From NCBI GenBank assembly GCA_963840535.1, contig CAWIZJ010000007.1, forward strand, positions 47,913-111,912: a stretch of 64,000 nucleotides of DNA, read 5' to 3'. The stretch is from VAZQ01 sp963840535. Lineage in GTDB: Bacteria; Pseudomonadota; Alphaproteobacteria; Rhizobiales; Xanthobacteraceae. Positions 1 to 8,602 of the stretch are shown here, piece by piece. The translations under genes were made by a program, and so were the position numbers. The number at the start of each line of letters is the position of its first letter. Position 1 is the first letter of the stretch. The notes under the pieces are model-generated. The model saw only the letters and a list, made by a program, of their open reading frames with translations. It did not search any database and was not told the origin of the DNA.

Positions 1-270
1 CACGTACAGGAGCCCATTGGCGACCAGCAGCCACATCGCCGCGAAGTGCCACAGCAGCGCCCCCGCGAGCCAGCCGCCCAAGGTGATCTCGCGCGGAAAC
101 CGGAACGCGAACAGCGGCGATGCATTGTAGATCTCCCACCCGGAGGCGATCATGATCGCCATCGCCACCACGTTGATCCAATGGGTCAGGCGCACCCAGA
201 GCGGGTGAATCGTGGCGCCCTCGCGCCCGGCCGGCGTCACGGCGTGGTCATCGGCGGCTGCGGCGGTCAT
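1..270 (-). CDS. Cytochrome b561-family membrane protein (partial)
   Basis: This gene starts at an ATG (268-270, minus strand) and runs off the left edge, so only its first 90 codons are present. After a hydrophilic start it reads WVRLTHWINVVAMAIMI and then two membrane segments (about residues 25-45 and 70-90). The THWIN histidine and a second membrane His (LLWHFAAMW) fit heme b ligands of the cytochrome b561/FdnI-type family (thiosulfate reductase or sulfite dehydrogenase cytochrome b). It probably passes electrons between a periplasmic oxidoreductase and the quinone pool; the partner would lie left of the window. The family call is good and the substrate unknown. Confidence 0.75.
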   Translation of the reverse strand, partial: MTAAAADDHAVTPAGREGATIHPLWVRLTHWINVVAMAIMIASGWEIYNASPLFAFRFPREITLGGWLAGALLWHFAAMWLLVANGLLYV

Positions 271-459
271 GGCCTATCCTTGCGCACGCGCTCCCGTTGA
301 AAGCTTACCGCGTCGGGTCGCGGGCGTCATCGCGCGCGCTATTGACGTCGCGACACAGCTACGTGATGAGATGCCGGCTGGATGCAGATTTGCCGTCATG
401 ACGGATCCGGGCTCGGTTCGCGACCGGGCCATGGCAACAGCGGGATGACGAGGACAACC

Positions 460-1509
460 ATGTCCAGGACCGGCGGCGGCAATTTTTTCGAGGACTTCCG
501 CATCGGGCAGGTGATCAGGCACGCCACCCCGCGCACCATCACGGTGGGCGACGTCGCTCTCTACAACGGCCTGTTCGGGCCGCGCTTTGCGGTGCAGTCG
601 GCCGACGCCTTTGCGTGCGCGCTCGGCTATCCCCATGCTCCGGTCGACGACCTCCTCGTATTTCACGTGGTGTTCGGCAAGACCGTCCCCGACATCTCGC
701 TCAATGCGGTCGCCAATCTGGGCTACGCCGCCTGCCGCTTCCTGGCGCCGGTCTATCCCGGAGACACCATCACCGCCGAATCCGAGGTGATCGGCCTCAA
801 GGAAAATTCGAGCCGCAAGACCGGGATCGCCTTCGTGCGCTCGACCGGCTGCAGGCAAGACGGCACCAGGGTGCTGGAGTATGTGCGCTGGGTAATGCTT
901 CGCAAGCGCGACGAAGCAGCTCGATCGGCCGGCGATCATGTGCCGCGACTGCCCGAGGCCGTGCTGCCGGGCATGCTCGGCGATGCCTGCCCGCGCATCG
1001 ACGCGGCGGCCTACGACGACACGCTCGCCGGCAGTCCGCATCGGTTCGGCGACTACGAGGTCGGCGAGAAGATCGATCACGTCGACGGCGTGACCGTGGA
1101 GGAGGCCGAGCACCAGATTGCGACGCGGCTCTATCAGAACACCGCGCGCATCCATTTCAACCAGTTCGTCGAGGCCAAGGGACGGTTCGGCCGTCGCCTG
1201 GTCTATGGTGGGCACGTGATCTCGCTCGCTCGCTCGCTCTCCTTCAACGGGCTCGGCAACGCGTTCCACATCGCCGCAATCAACGGGGGACGGCACGTCG
1301 CGCCGTTGTTCGCCGGCAACACCGTGTTCGCCTGGTCGCAGGTGCTGGCCAAGGCCGACCTGCCCGAGCGCGACGACGTCGGCGCGCTGCGGCTGCGCAC
1401 CGTCGCCGCCAAGGATCACCCTTGCCACGACTTCCCGCTCAGGGTCGGCGACGAGGATCATCCCGCCGTGCTGCTCGATCTCGACTACTGGGCGCTCATG
1501 CCGCGGTGA
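460..1509 (+). CDS. MaoC-like double hotdog hydratase
   Basis: The protein has about 349 residues with two hotdog halves (roughly residues 10-150 and 190-340), typical of MaoC/enoyl-CoA hydratase-type proteins such as mesaconyl-C4-CoA hydratase. The N-terminal FFEDFRIGQVIRHATPRTIT is the usual family start and leads into a GDVALYNGLFG segment. I chose the ATG at 460 because GAGGAC lies 5-6 bases upstream; ATG 445 is in frame but has no ribosome site. It is convergent with the LysR gene and has no acyl-CoA partner nearby, so the substrate is unknown. Confidence 0.8.
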   Translation: MSRTGGGNFFEDFRIGQVIRHATPRTITVGDVALYNGLFGPRFAVQSADAFACALGYPHAPVDDLLVFHVVFGKTVPDISLNAVANLGYAACRFLAPVYPGDTITAESEVIGLKENSSRKTGIAFVRSTGCRQDGTRVLEYVRWVMLRKRDEAARSAGDHVPRLPEAVLPGMLGDACPRIDAAAYDDTLAGSPHRFGDYEVGEKIDHVDGVTVEEAEHQIATRLYQNTARIHFNQFVEAKGRFGRRLVYGGHVISLARSLSFNGLGNAFHIAAINGGRHVAPLFAGNTVFAWSQVLAKADLPERDDVGALRLRTVAAKDHPCHDFPLRVGDEDHPAVLLDLDYWALMPR

Positions 1510-1589
1510 GGCGGAGACCCGCTATCGCTGCGGCGAGCGACCGATGGTTACCGGACCTTCGCTGATGATGCCGCGGGCGATGCGCGCAA

Positions 1590-2483
1590 CTACCGATCGG
1601 CGCGCAGGTGGTCGACGAGCTGACGGGCATACGGCGGCAGCTCCTCGAAGCTGCGGATGCAGATGGTGAGCTCGCGCGCCGCCCAGGGGTCGGTCAGCAC
1701 GACCGGCACGATCGTCATGGTGCGCGCCACCCGCCGCGCGGTGGTCTCCGGCACGATGCCGATCCCGACATTGCACTCGACCAGGCGGCAGACGGCGTCG
1801 AAGCTGCGCAGCTGCACGCGCAGCCGCAACGGCTGGCCGGCGCGCGTTGCCTTGTCGGCGAGGAAACGCTGCAACGCACTGGCGCGGTCGAGGCCGACGA
1901 AATCGTGATCCAGCACCTCCGCAAACGACACCTTCGAGCGTTTCGCGAGCTCATGGCTGCGGGCCACGACCAGCACGAACCGGTCCTTGCGAAACGGATA
2001 GGTCTCGAGCGCGCTGACATCGACGGTGCCGGCGACGATGCCGAGATCGCCCACGCCCTCGGCGATCAGGCCCACGATCTCGTCGCTCAGCCGTTCCTCG
2101 AGGTCGACGCTGACATGCGGATGGCTGGCGAGAAACGAGCTCAGTGCCTCCGGCAGGAACTCGGTCAGCGCATTGGTGTTGGAGAGCACCCGGATCTGGC
2201 CGGCGAGCCCGCCGGCGTAGGCGCCGAGGTCCTCGCGCAGCCGCTCGGCCTGGCGCAGGATCGCGCGCGCGTGCTGGAGCAGGGTGCGGCCGGCCTGGGT
2301 CGGGGTCACGCCCTGGCGGCGGCGAACCAGGAGCGCCGCCCCCAGTCCTTCTTCCATGTTGCGGATGCGCGTGGAGGCGGCGGCCAATGCGAGATGCGCG
2401 CGCTCGGCGCCGCGCGTGATGCTGCCGGCTTCCACCACGTGGCGGAACAGGCTGAGATCGGTCAGATCGAAACGCTGGCTCAC
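1590..2483 (-). CDS. LysR-family transcriptional regulator
   Basis: This 297-residue protein has the full LysR layout: a winged helix-turn-helix at about residues 5-65 (LSLFRHVVEAGSITRGAERA, then ALLVRRRQGVTPTQAG) and an effector-binding domain from about 90 to 290. The length is normal. It is divergent from sdhC across about 250 bases that hold a perfect 8-bp dyad 30 bases upstream of its own start (2514-2536). Autoregulation is therefore likely, and control of the sdh genes is possible but not shown. The inducer cannot be read from sequence. Confidence 0.9.
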   Translation of the reverse strand: MSQRFDLTDLSLFRHVVEAGSITRGAERAHLALAAASTRIRNMEEGLGAALLVRRRQGVTPTQAGRTLLQHARAILRQAERLREDLGAYAGGLAGQIRVLSNTNALTEFLPEALSSFLASHPHVSVDLEERLSDEIVGLIAEGVGDLGIVAGTVDVSALETYPFRKDRFVLVVARSHELAKRSKVSFAEVLDHDFVGLDRASALQRFLADKATRAGQPLRLRVQLRSFDAVCRLVECNVGIGIVPETTARRVARTMTIVPVVLTDPWAARELTICIRSFEELPPYARQLVDHLRADR

Positions 2484-2513
2484 GGCGTCGGCCCCGGTAT
2501 TTGAAAGCCGAGC

Positions 2514-2536
2514 TTCCTTCGAAATTGGCGAAGGAA
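2514..2536. promoter_or_regulatory. Dyad, candidate LysR operator
   Basis: TTCCTTCG (2514-2521) and CGAAGGAA (2529-2536) are perfect inverted copies around a 7-base spacer. The site lies 30 bases upstream of the LysR start codon in the LysR-sdhC divergent region, where LysR proteins usually bind. Assigning it to this regulator is inference. Confidence 0.5.
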
Positions 2537-2730
2537 ATCTACGCGAGATACCTATTGTGCGCCAGAACCCTGCCCTTCATATTCGCGATAGACGAAAGGA
2601 AAGGCTTGCCTCCTAGGCCGGCCGCGTTGGATTGCCGCCGACCGCCGGCATTGGTTAGGAATTTTACCGCCGCGCTCCCGTTTGACGGTACGGATGGCCG
2701 GGTGCGGGCAGGCAGGACGGGAGCACAACA

Positions 2731-3141
2731 ATGGCCGACAGCAAGGCACCCGCCGAGCGGCCGCTGTCTCCGCATCTGTTCATCTACAAGCCGACGTTGA
2801 CGATGATGATGTCGATCGTCCATCGCGTCACCGGCGCCTGGCTCTATCTCGGCACGCTGCTGTTGGCCTGGTGGCTGATCGCGGCGGCCTCCAGCCCCAA
2901 CGCCTATGCCGGCATCGGCTCGTTCATGAGCTCGTTCCTCGGGCGGCTCATCCTGTTCGGCTATACCTGGGCCTTGATGCATCACATGCTGGGCGGCGTT
3001 CGCCACCTGATCTGGGATACCGGCCGCGGCTTCGGCTCGCACGAGCGGGAATGGTTGACGGTGGCGAGCCTGGTCGGCTCGATCAGCCTCACCCTCGTCA
3101 TCTGGGTGATCGGCTATTTCCACATGGGAGGGCCGCGCTGA
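2731..3141 (+). CDS. sdhC: Succinate dehydrogenase cytochrome b556 subunit
   Basis: This 136-residue protein is the larger membrane anchor of complex II, which carries electrons from succinate oxidation to ubiquinone. The family motif LSPHLFIYKP is followed by SIVHRVTGAWLYLG and then MHHMLGGVRHLIWD, whose histidines include the heme b ligand. Three membrane helices are visible. GGGAG lies about 9 bases before the ATG. It opens the sdhCDAB operon; its TGA overlaps an ATG at 3141 just ahead of sdhD. The upstream region is shared with the divergent LysR gene. Confidence 0.95.
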   Translation: MADSKAPAERPLSPHLFIYKPTLTMMMSIVHRVTGAWLYLGTLLLAWWLIAAASSPNAYAGIGSFMSSFLGRLILFGYTWALMHHMLGGVRHLIWDTGRGFGSHEREWLTVASLVGSISLTLVIWVIGYFHMGGPR

Positions 3142-3155
3142 TGGCAGGAGGAGAC

Positions 3156-3530
3156 ATGAGCACGCCGCTCGCCCGCGTGCGCGGGCTGGGGACGGCGAGA
3201 TCCGGCACCGACCATTTCTGGCGTCAGCGCCTGACCGCGGTCGCCAACGTGCCGCTCACCATCGCCTTCGTCATCATCGTGGTGTCGCTGCTCGGCCGCA
3301 ACCATGCCGCGGTGGTGCAGATCCTCGGCTCGCCGCTGGTGGCGGTGACCATGCTGCTGTTCATCCTCTCCATCTGCACCCACATGCGCATCGGCCTGCA
3401 GGTCATCATCGAGGATTACGTGCACGACGAGAGCGCCAAGCTCTTCCTCCTCATGGCCAACACCTTCTTCGCCGTGGCGGTCGGGCTCGCTTCCGCCTTC
3501 GCGATCCTCATGCTCAGCTTCAAGGTGTGA
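3156..3530 (+). CDS. sdhD: Succinate dehydrogenase membrane anchor subunit
   Basis: This 124-residue protein has three hydrophobic helices and the SdhD signature HMRIGLQVIIEDYVHDE, which carries the quinone/heme-side residues. AGGAGGA sits 4 bases before the ATG at 3156, so I prefer it to the ATG at 3141 that overlaps the sdhC stop. It forms the membrane domain with SdhC and anchors SdhAB on the cytoplasmic face. The sdhA GTG follows 3 bases after its stop, which suggests tight coupling. Confidence 0.93.
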   Translation: MSTPLARVRGLGTARSGTDHFWRQRLTAVANVPLTIAFVIIVVSLLGRNHAAVVQILGSPLVAVTMLLFILSICTHMRIGLQVIIEDYVHDESAKLFLLMANTFFAVAVGLASAFAILMLSFKV

Positions 3531-3533
3531 CCG

Positions 3534-5360
3534 GTGGCGGAGAACGGCGGACCAAGCCGACCGGCGGTCAACGGCCGCGCCTATCCGATCGAGGATCACA
3601 GCTATGACGTGGTCGTGGTCGGCGCCGGCGGCTCGGGGCTGCGCGCCGTCGTCGGCTGCAGCGAGGCCGGCCTCAAGACCGCCTGCCTCACCAAGGTGTT
3701 TCCGACCCGCTCGCACACGGTGGCGGCCCAGGGCGGCATCGCCGCCGCGCTAGGCAACATGGGCGAGGACGACTGGCGCTGGCACATGTACGACACCGTC
3801 AAGGGCGCCGACTGGCTCGGCGACCAGGATGCCATCGAGTATCTCTGCCGCAACGCAGCGGACGCCGTTTACGAGCTGGAGCACTGGGGCCTGCCGTTCT
3901 CGCGGCGCGACGACGGCAAAATCTATCAGCGTCCGTTCGGCGGCATGACCACCCACTTCGGCAAGGGCACCGCGCAGCGCACCTGCGCCGCCGCCGACCG
4001 CACCGGCCATGCCATGCTGCATACGATGTACGGCCAGGCTCTGCGCCACGCTGCCGAGTTCTTCATCGAGTTCTTCGCGATCGACCTGATCATGGACGAC
4101 GCCGGCCGCTGCCGCGGCGTCGTCGCCATCAGGCTCGACGACGGCTCGATCCATCGCTTCCGTGCCCAGATGACCGTTCTCGCCACCGGCGGCTACGGGC
4201 GCGCCTATTTCTCCTGCACCTCCGCCCATACCTGCACCGGTGACGGCAACGCCATGATGCTGCGGGCGGGATTGCCGCTGCAGGACATGGAATTCGTGCA
4301 GTTCCATCCGACCGGGATCTACGGCGCCGGCTGCCTGATCACCGAGGGCGCGCGCGGCGAGGGTGCCTATCTCGTCAACTCGGAGGGCGAGCGCTTCATG
4401 GAGCGCTATGCCCCTTCCGCCAAGGATCTGGCCTCGCGCGACGTGGTGTCACGCGCCATGACCATCGAGATCCGCGAGGGCCGCGGCGTCGGCAAGCTGA
4501 GAGACCACATCCATCTGCACCTCGATCATCTCGATCCTGCGGTGCTGCACGAGCGCCTGCCCGGCATCTCGGAATCCGCGCGCATCTTCGCCGGGGTGGA
4601 CCTGACGCGCGAGCCGATCCCGATCGTGCCGACCGTGCACTACAACATGGGCGGCATCGCCACCAACTATCACGGCGAAGCGCTCACCAGGAGGAACGGC
4701 GAGGACGACGTCGTGGTGCCCGGCCTGATGGCGCTCGGCGAGGCGGCGTGCGTCTCCGTGCACGGCGCCAATCGCCTGGGCTCGAACTCGTTGATCGATC
4801 TGGTGGTGTTCGGGCGCGCGGCGGCGCTGCGCTGTGCCGAGATCCTGCAGCCCGGCGGCACGCACGGCGATCTGCCGAAGGATTCCGCCGATGTCGCGCT
4901 CTCCCGCCTCGACGGGTTCCGCCACGCCGCCGGCGGGACGCCGACCGCGCAGCTGCGGCTCGGGATGCAGAAGGTGATGCAGACCAACTGCGCGGTGTTC
5001 CGCACCGGCGAGGTGCTCGCCGAAGGCCACGACCTCATTCACGAGGTCTGGCGCGGCGTCTCCGACCTCAGGGTCACCGATCGCTCGCTGATCTGGAACT
5101 CCGACCTGGTCGAGACGCTCGAGCTCGACAACCTGATCGCTCAGGCGGTGGTCACCATGGACTCGGCGGCGAACCGCACCGAGAGCCGCGGCGCGCACGC
5201 GCGCGAGGATTTCCCCGAGCGCGACGACAAGGGCTGGATGAAGCACACGCTCGCCTGGCTCGACGACCGCGGCAAGGTGACCATCGACTACCGGCCGGTG
5301 CACGCCTACACGCTCACCAACGAGGTCAGCTACATCGAGCCCAAGGCGCGGGTATATTAG
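3534..5360 (+). CDS. sdhA: Succinate dehydrogenase flavoprotein subunit
   Basis: This 608-residue protein is the FAD-bearing catalytic subunit that oxidises succinate to fumarate. A dinucleotide-binding loop VVVGAGGSGLRA (about residues 27-38) is followed by RSHTVAAQGG, where His61 should carry the covalent FAD. The active-site region with HPTGIYGAGCLITEGARGEG and the later GGIATNYHGE loop are intact, and the C-terminus (HTLAWLDD, DYRPVH) is complete. The start is GTG, 3 bases after sdhD. It is the one long gene of this operon without any frame break. Confidence 0.97.
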   Translation: MAENGGPSRPAVNGRAYPIEDHSYDVVVVGAGGSGLRAVVGCSEAGLKTACLTKVFPTRSHTVAAQGGIAAALGNMGEDDWRWHMYDTVKGADWLGDQDAIEYLCRNAADAVYELEHWGLPFSRRDDGKIYQRPFGGMTTHFGKGTAQRTCAAADRTGHAMLHTMYGQALRHAAEFFIEFFAIDLIMDDAGRCRGVVAIRLDDGSIHRFRAQMTVLATGGYGRAYFSCTSAHTCTGDGNAMMLRAGLPLQDMEFVQFHPTGIYGAGCLITEGARGEGAYLVNSEGERFMERYAPSAKDLASRDVVSRAMTIEIREGRGVGKLRDHIHLHLDHLDPAVLHERLPGISESARIFAGVDLTREPIPIVPTVHYNMGGIATNYHGEALTRRNGEDDVVVPGLMALGEAACVSVHGANRLGSNSLIDLVVFGRAAALRCAEILQPGGTHGDLPKDSADVALSRLDGFRHAAGGTPTAQLRLGMQKVMQTNCAVFRTGEVLAEGHDLIHEVWRGVSDLRVTDRSLIWNSDLVETLELDNLIAQAVVTMDSAANRTESRGAHAREDFPERDDKGWMKHTLAWLDDRGKVTIDYRPVHAYTLTNEVSYIEPKARVY

Positions 5361-5364
5361 TGGA

Positions 5365-5469
5365 CGTCATGGCCGTCCCCGGACTTGTTCCGTGGATCGT
5401 CCCGGCCATCCACGTCTTCATCGAAATGCAAACCAGGACGTGGATGCCCGGCACGAGGCCGGCATGACG
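5365..5469. repeat. Imperfect palindromic repeat between sdhA and sdhB
   Basis: The 120-base gap between sdhA and sdhB holds a long imperfect palindrome. The inner arms are CCCGGCCATCCACGTC (5401-5416) and GACGTGGATGCCCGG (5437-5451); the outer arms are CGTCATGGCCG (5365-5375) and CCGGCATGACG (5459-5469). The inner arms resemble the perfect hairpin at 28956-28992, so both belong to one dispersed family. As RNA it could affect the sdhA-sdhB transcript. Confidence 0.7.
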
Positions 5470-5480
5470 GAGCGACCGAG

Positions 5481-6260
5481 ATGGCCCAATTCGTCCTTCC
5501 CAGGAATTCCCGGGTCACCGAAGGCAAGACCTGGGCCTATCCGACCGGCGCGCAGAACGTGCGCGAATGCCGCATCTATCGCTGGAATCCCGACGACGGC
5601 GCGAATCCGCGCATGGACACCTATTACGTCGACACCGGCGATTGCGGGCCGATGGTTCTCGATGCGCTGATCTGGATCAAGAACACCATCGACCCGACGC
5701 TGACGTTCCGCCGCTCCTGCCGCGAGGGCGTGTGCGGCTCCTGCTCCATGAACATCGACGCCACCAATACGCTCGCCTGCACCAAGGCGATGTCGGACAT
5801 CAAGGGCGTGGTGAAGGTCTATCCGCTGCCGCACCTGGCGGTGGTGAAGGACCTGGTGCCCGATCTCTCCAATTTCTATGCCCAGCACGCCGCGATCGAG
5901 CCCTGGCTGCAGACCACCTCGCCCACGCCGCAGAAGGAATGGAGGCAGAGCCACGAGGACCGCCGGAAGCTCGACGGTCTCTACGAGTGCATCCTGTGCG
6001 CGTGCTGCTCGACCGCGTGCCCGAGCTACTGGTGGAACGACGATCGCTTCCTCGGGCCGGCCGCCCTGCTGCAGGCGAGCCGCTGGCTCAAGGACAGCCG
6101 CGACGAGGCCACCGGCGAGCGGCTCGACGATCTCGAGGACCCGTTCCGGCTCTACCGTTGCCACACCATCATGAATTGCGCCAAGGCCTGCCCGAAGAAC
6201 CTCAACCCGGCCGAGGCTATCGCCGGGATCAAGCGCATGATGGTGGCGCGGCGGGTGTGA
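5481..6260 (+). CDS. sdhB: Succinate dehydrogenase iron-sulfur subunit
   Basis: This 259-residue subunit carries electrons from SdhA to the membrane anchor. Its N-terminal domain has the 2Fe-2S cysteines in SCREGVCGSC plus the later Cys (about C80, C85, C88, C100). The C-terminal domain has CILCACCSTACP and CHTIMNCAKACP for the 4Fe-4S and 3Fe-4S clusters. The ATG at 5481 gives the normal family start MAQFVLPRNS. It lies 120 bases after sdhA, separated by a palindromic repeat, which is unusual inside an sdh operon. Confidence 0.96.
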   Translation: MAQFVLPRNSRVTEGKTWAYPTGAQNVRECRIYRWNPDDGANPRMDTYYVDTGDCGPMVLDALIWIKNTIDPTLTFRRSCREGVCGSCSMNIDATNTLACTKAMSDIKGVVKVYPLPHLAVVKDLVPDLSNFYAQHAAIEPWLQTTSPTPQKEWRQSHEDRRKLDGLYECILCACCSTACPSYWWNDDRFLGPAALLQASRWLKDSRDEATGERLDDLEDPFRLYRCHTIMNCAKACPKNLNPAEAIAGIKRMMVARRV

Positions 6261-6336
6261 GCGTCGATCGGCGGTCACAGTAGCGCAACCTGAGCGCCGC
6301 GTTTGATACGCGGTGCCTAACCCTAAGAGCAGTGCT

Positions 6337-6855
6337 TCAGCGATGTGGCGGCAATTGCAGACCTCGTTCCTTGCGCACTTCATCGCATCGCGTGAAAAGG
6401 TTCTGGCAAAGGGAGCGGCCGAGGTGAGGTATCAATCGACACGTTGGCTCGAGACGGACGCGAGCAATTAGCTCCTGTGGCGACATGTCGGACGCTTGCG
6501 GCCAGTACAGGTTCGCATCCTCCATCGTCGACGCTCCAAAGACGACGGTATCGACTTCTGCCCAAATGCACGCTGACATGCACATCGGGCAAGGCTCGCA
6601 TGTACTGTACAGGGTGCAGCCGCGAAGAGAGAGAGATTGAAGTTCTCTAGCCGCATCGCGGATGGCGTTGATTTCCGCATGATTGGTCGGGTCGCACATC
6701 TTCAAGACGGTGTCATAGGCCTGGGCGACCAGGACACCGCTTCGTTCATCGTAAATTGCGGAGCCGAACGGTGATGGGAATTCAGTCTTGAAGGATGATG
6801 CGGTGAAATCTACAAGCGCCTTCATCCGTTCCCGGTGTTCATCGCTAGCGATCAT
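6337..6855 (-). CDS. Nucleoside/cytosine deaminase family protein
   Basis: This 172-residue zinc deaminase belongs to the CDA fold that includes guanine deaminase and TadA. Zinc ligands are visible as NHAEINAIR (His59, catalytic Glu61) and TCEPCPMC (Cys89, Cys92). I chose the ATG at 6855 because GAGG lies about 8 bases upstream; an in-frame extension to 6993 adds 46 residues with no family likeness. The SDMSPQELIARV tail is more like guanine/cytosine deaminases than tRNA deaminases. The substrate cannot be fixed. It stands alone between sdhB and the cupin genes. Confidence 0.8.
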   Translation of the reverse strand: MIASDEHRERMKALVDFTASSFKTEFPSPFGSAIYDERSGVLVAQAYDTVLKMCDPTNHAEINAIRDAARELQSLSLRGCTLYSTCEPCPMCMSACIWAEVDTVVFGASTMEDANLYWPQASDMSPQELIARVRLEPTCRLIPHLGRSLCQNLFTRCDEVRKERGLQLPPHR

Positions 6856-7024
6856 TGATATCCTCGGCTCGTTCAGGGGGGCCTCGGCCGCCGGCGAGTC
6901 GCCGGGGTTAATAGTCAATATTAGCATTGGCGAGGTCTCCGAATTAGCGAGGTCTCCGACCCGCCGATGGTTCTCGATGCACTCAACCCGCATTCAACCA
7001 ACCAGTGCCGTGTCGGGGGGAACC

Positions 7025-7180
7025 ATGCCGAAGCCGATCCGCCGGGTGGTGACCGGCCACGACGCTGCCGGCCGGTCCGTATTCGTCATGGATGGGCCGG
7101 CGCCGCACGTCTACAGCCGCCGGCCGGCAGCGCCGTCGTCACCGAGTTGTGGGAGACGCATATACGTTGGCATGAGCAAG
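7025..7180 (+). pseudogene. Truncated cupin gene fragment (paralog of next gene)
   Basis: An ATG at 7025 opens PKPIRRVVTGHDAAGRSVF and DGPAPHV, the N-terminus of the same cupin family as the gene at 7237 (compare RRVVTTIDGNDKAVVLFDG there). After about 35 codons the match continues one frame over as VVTELWETH and then stops. Only about 50 residues remain, so this is a frameshifted, truncated tandem copy with no room for the metal-binding barrel. The intact copy begins 57 bases later. Confidence 0.6.
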
Positions 7181-7236
7181 GACGCTGGCGTCGCCGGGGC
7201 CAGCCCGGCCGCGACGTCCGAAGGAGGAAATGCAAC

Positions 7237-7773
7237 ATGGCCTTGAGCGCCGACGTTCGCCGCGTGGTCACCACCATCGACGGTAACGACAAGGCGGTGG
7301 TGCTGTTCGACGGCGCCAACCCGCACAGGAAGGTACGCCCGCACGCGCAGACCGTGTCACGCCTGTTGTGGGCGACGGATCAGGCGCCGGCCGATCTCTC
7401 GGGCGCCAAGGACCGAGCCGCAATCGACATCGGCATCATGCCGCCGCGCGGCGGCACGGTGTTTCGTATCGTCGACTTTCCGCCGGAGACCGCGGAGACG
7501 CGCAACCTGGATCCCAACACCATGCATCACAGCCTGGGCGACGGCGTCCCCAAGCGGGGCCTGCCGCCGCGCCACCCCTCCATGCACCGAACCCGCACCG
7601 TGGACTACGCCATCGTCATGGCCGGCGAGATCGACATGCTGCTCGATGATTCCGAGATTCATCTGAAGGCGGGCGACGTGCTGGTGCAGCAAGGCACCAA
7701 TCACGCGTGGGTCAATCGCGGCAGCGAGCCCTGCCGCATCGCCTTCATCCTGGTCGATGCCGAGGAGCCCTGA
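7237..7773 (+). CDS. Cupin-domain protein
   Basis: This 178-residue protein has a single cupin barrel in its C-terminal half. The stretch RTRTVDYAIVMAGEIDMLLD, then LKAGDVLVQQGTNHAWVN, fits cupin motifs 1 and 2; the second carries His, while motif 1 lacks the usual His pair, so metal binding is uncertain. AAGGAGG lies 10 bases before the ATG. Related proteins occur in degradation and secondary metabolism clusters, but no such partners are here. The substrate is unknown. A truncated copy of the family lies just upstream. Confidence 0.75.
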   Translation: MALSADVRRVVTTIDGNDKAVVLFDGANPHRKVRPHAQTVSRLLWATDQAPADLSGAKDRAAIDIGIMPPRGGTVFRIVDFPPETAETRNLDPNTMHHSLGDGVPKRGLPPRHPSMHRTRTVDYAIVMAGEIDMLLDDSEIHLKAGDVLVQQGTNHAWVNRGSEPCRIAFILVDAEEP

Positions 7774-8206
7774 GCGCAACTCGCGAATGCCGCCCGCGCG
7801 GCGCCCGGCGAAGGCCCGTGGCTGCCCCGGCTCCGGCATGGATCCCTCAATCACGAGACACGACGCGCCGCGTTTCCGTTGGGTCGAGCTCTTGCGAGAC
7901 CCAACAACAAAGCGGTGACTACGCTTTCCGCGCCTCGGTCACCATATGCATTTTATTGTTGACTACATATTGCGATGGCGCTAGGAAGCGCCCACCTCGC
8001 TCACGAGGGCCGTTTTCTAGAGGCGATCCTGAAGGCGGAGCGAGATTGGCGTCCCGCGGCTGCGGCTCGCAACCGAAGGCTCGGGAGGTGCGGAAGCCGA
8101 CCGCCGGGCACTACGACCCGGCCGCGAGGAGCTCGCTGCACGGTCTCCCGGAGGACAATGCCGGGGTCGGAAGCGCGGATCCGCATCGCAAGAGTGCCAA
8201 GGTGGA

Positions 8207-8328
8207 GCGCCGGGAGGCGCGGCGTCCTGCGCACGGGACGCAAAGGGCGCTTCGCAAGCGCCCGGCGTGCCGCGTCATGGCACGCCCGCCGGATGCCGCT
8301 GCATCCGGGCGCCTGGCGGCGCTCCGCC
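8207..8328. repeat. Head-to-tail array of six hairpins
   Basis: Six short palindromes follow one another: GCGCC/GGCGC (8207-8220), GCGTCC/GGACGC (8222-8241), GGGCGCTT/AAGCGCCC (8245-8263), GGCGTGCC/GGCACGCC (8264-8286), CCGGATGC/GCATCCGG (8289-8308) and GGCGG/CCGCC (8315-8328). All arms pair perfectly, with loops of 3-8 bases. The arms differ from each other, so this is not a tandem repeat. It may be a dispersed GC-rich intergenic element or a structured RNA. Confidence 0.75.
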
Positions 8329-8399
8329 GCCCCTCCTGATCGGGGGGATGAAGAACACGATCAACACCCGGGCGCGCCGCGCCGCGGGAACGAGAAATG

Positions 8400-8422
8400 C
8401 TGTCCCAGATCTGCAGGGACAG
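8400..8422 (+). terminator. Candidate hairpin terminator
   Basis: CTGTCCC (8400-8406) and GGGACAG (8416-8422) form a perfect 7-bp stem around a 9-base loop. The tail CGGGCTTTTTG gives a short T run on the plus strand. It is far from the cupin gene (stop at 7773), so it may instead be part of an intergenic repeat with the stem at 8464-8492 (GTCCCGG/CCGGGAC). Confidence 0.35.
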
Positions 8423-8602
8423 CGGGCTTTTTGACATCGTGAAAGTTATGGAGAGCAATTCGTGTCCCGGGCGAGCGCAGCGAGACCGGGACCCCGCGCA
8501 TTTGTCGCGACGCTCATTGTTGGCAGATGCTCGCCGCGTGGCCCCTGGAATCCCGGCTCTCGCGCGCAAGAGCGCGCTCGGCCGGGAAACGGGCAGGTCG
8601 TG

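Larger units (their letters stand above)
7774..8602. other. Gene-free interval rich in hairpins
   Basis: No convincing gene lies in these 829 bases; the open frames on both strands are Arg/Ala-rich shadows without family likeness. The interval holds a run of six hairpins (8207-8328), a 7-bp stem at 8400-8422 followed by CGGGCTTTTTG, and a 7-bp stem at 8464-8492. Confidence 0.6.

Noticed and set aside
274..1461. Long open frame antisense to the MaoC gene
   Set aside because: It mirrors the high-GC codon use of the real gene, lacks family likeness and has no ribosome site. The same holds for long antisense frames over sdhA, moeA, fdhA and the ABC genes (for example 13070-15169, 26362-27852 and 33669-35837).
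7975..8442. Open frame of 155 codons over the hairpin array
   Set aside because: The amino acids are Arg/Gly/Ala-rich, as expected from GC-rich palindromes, and no start or family fits.
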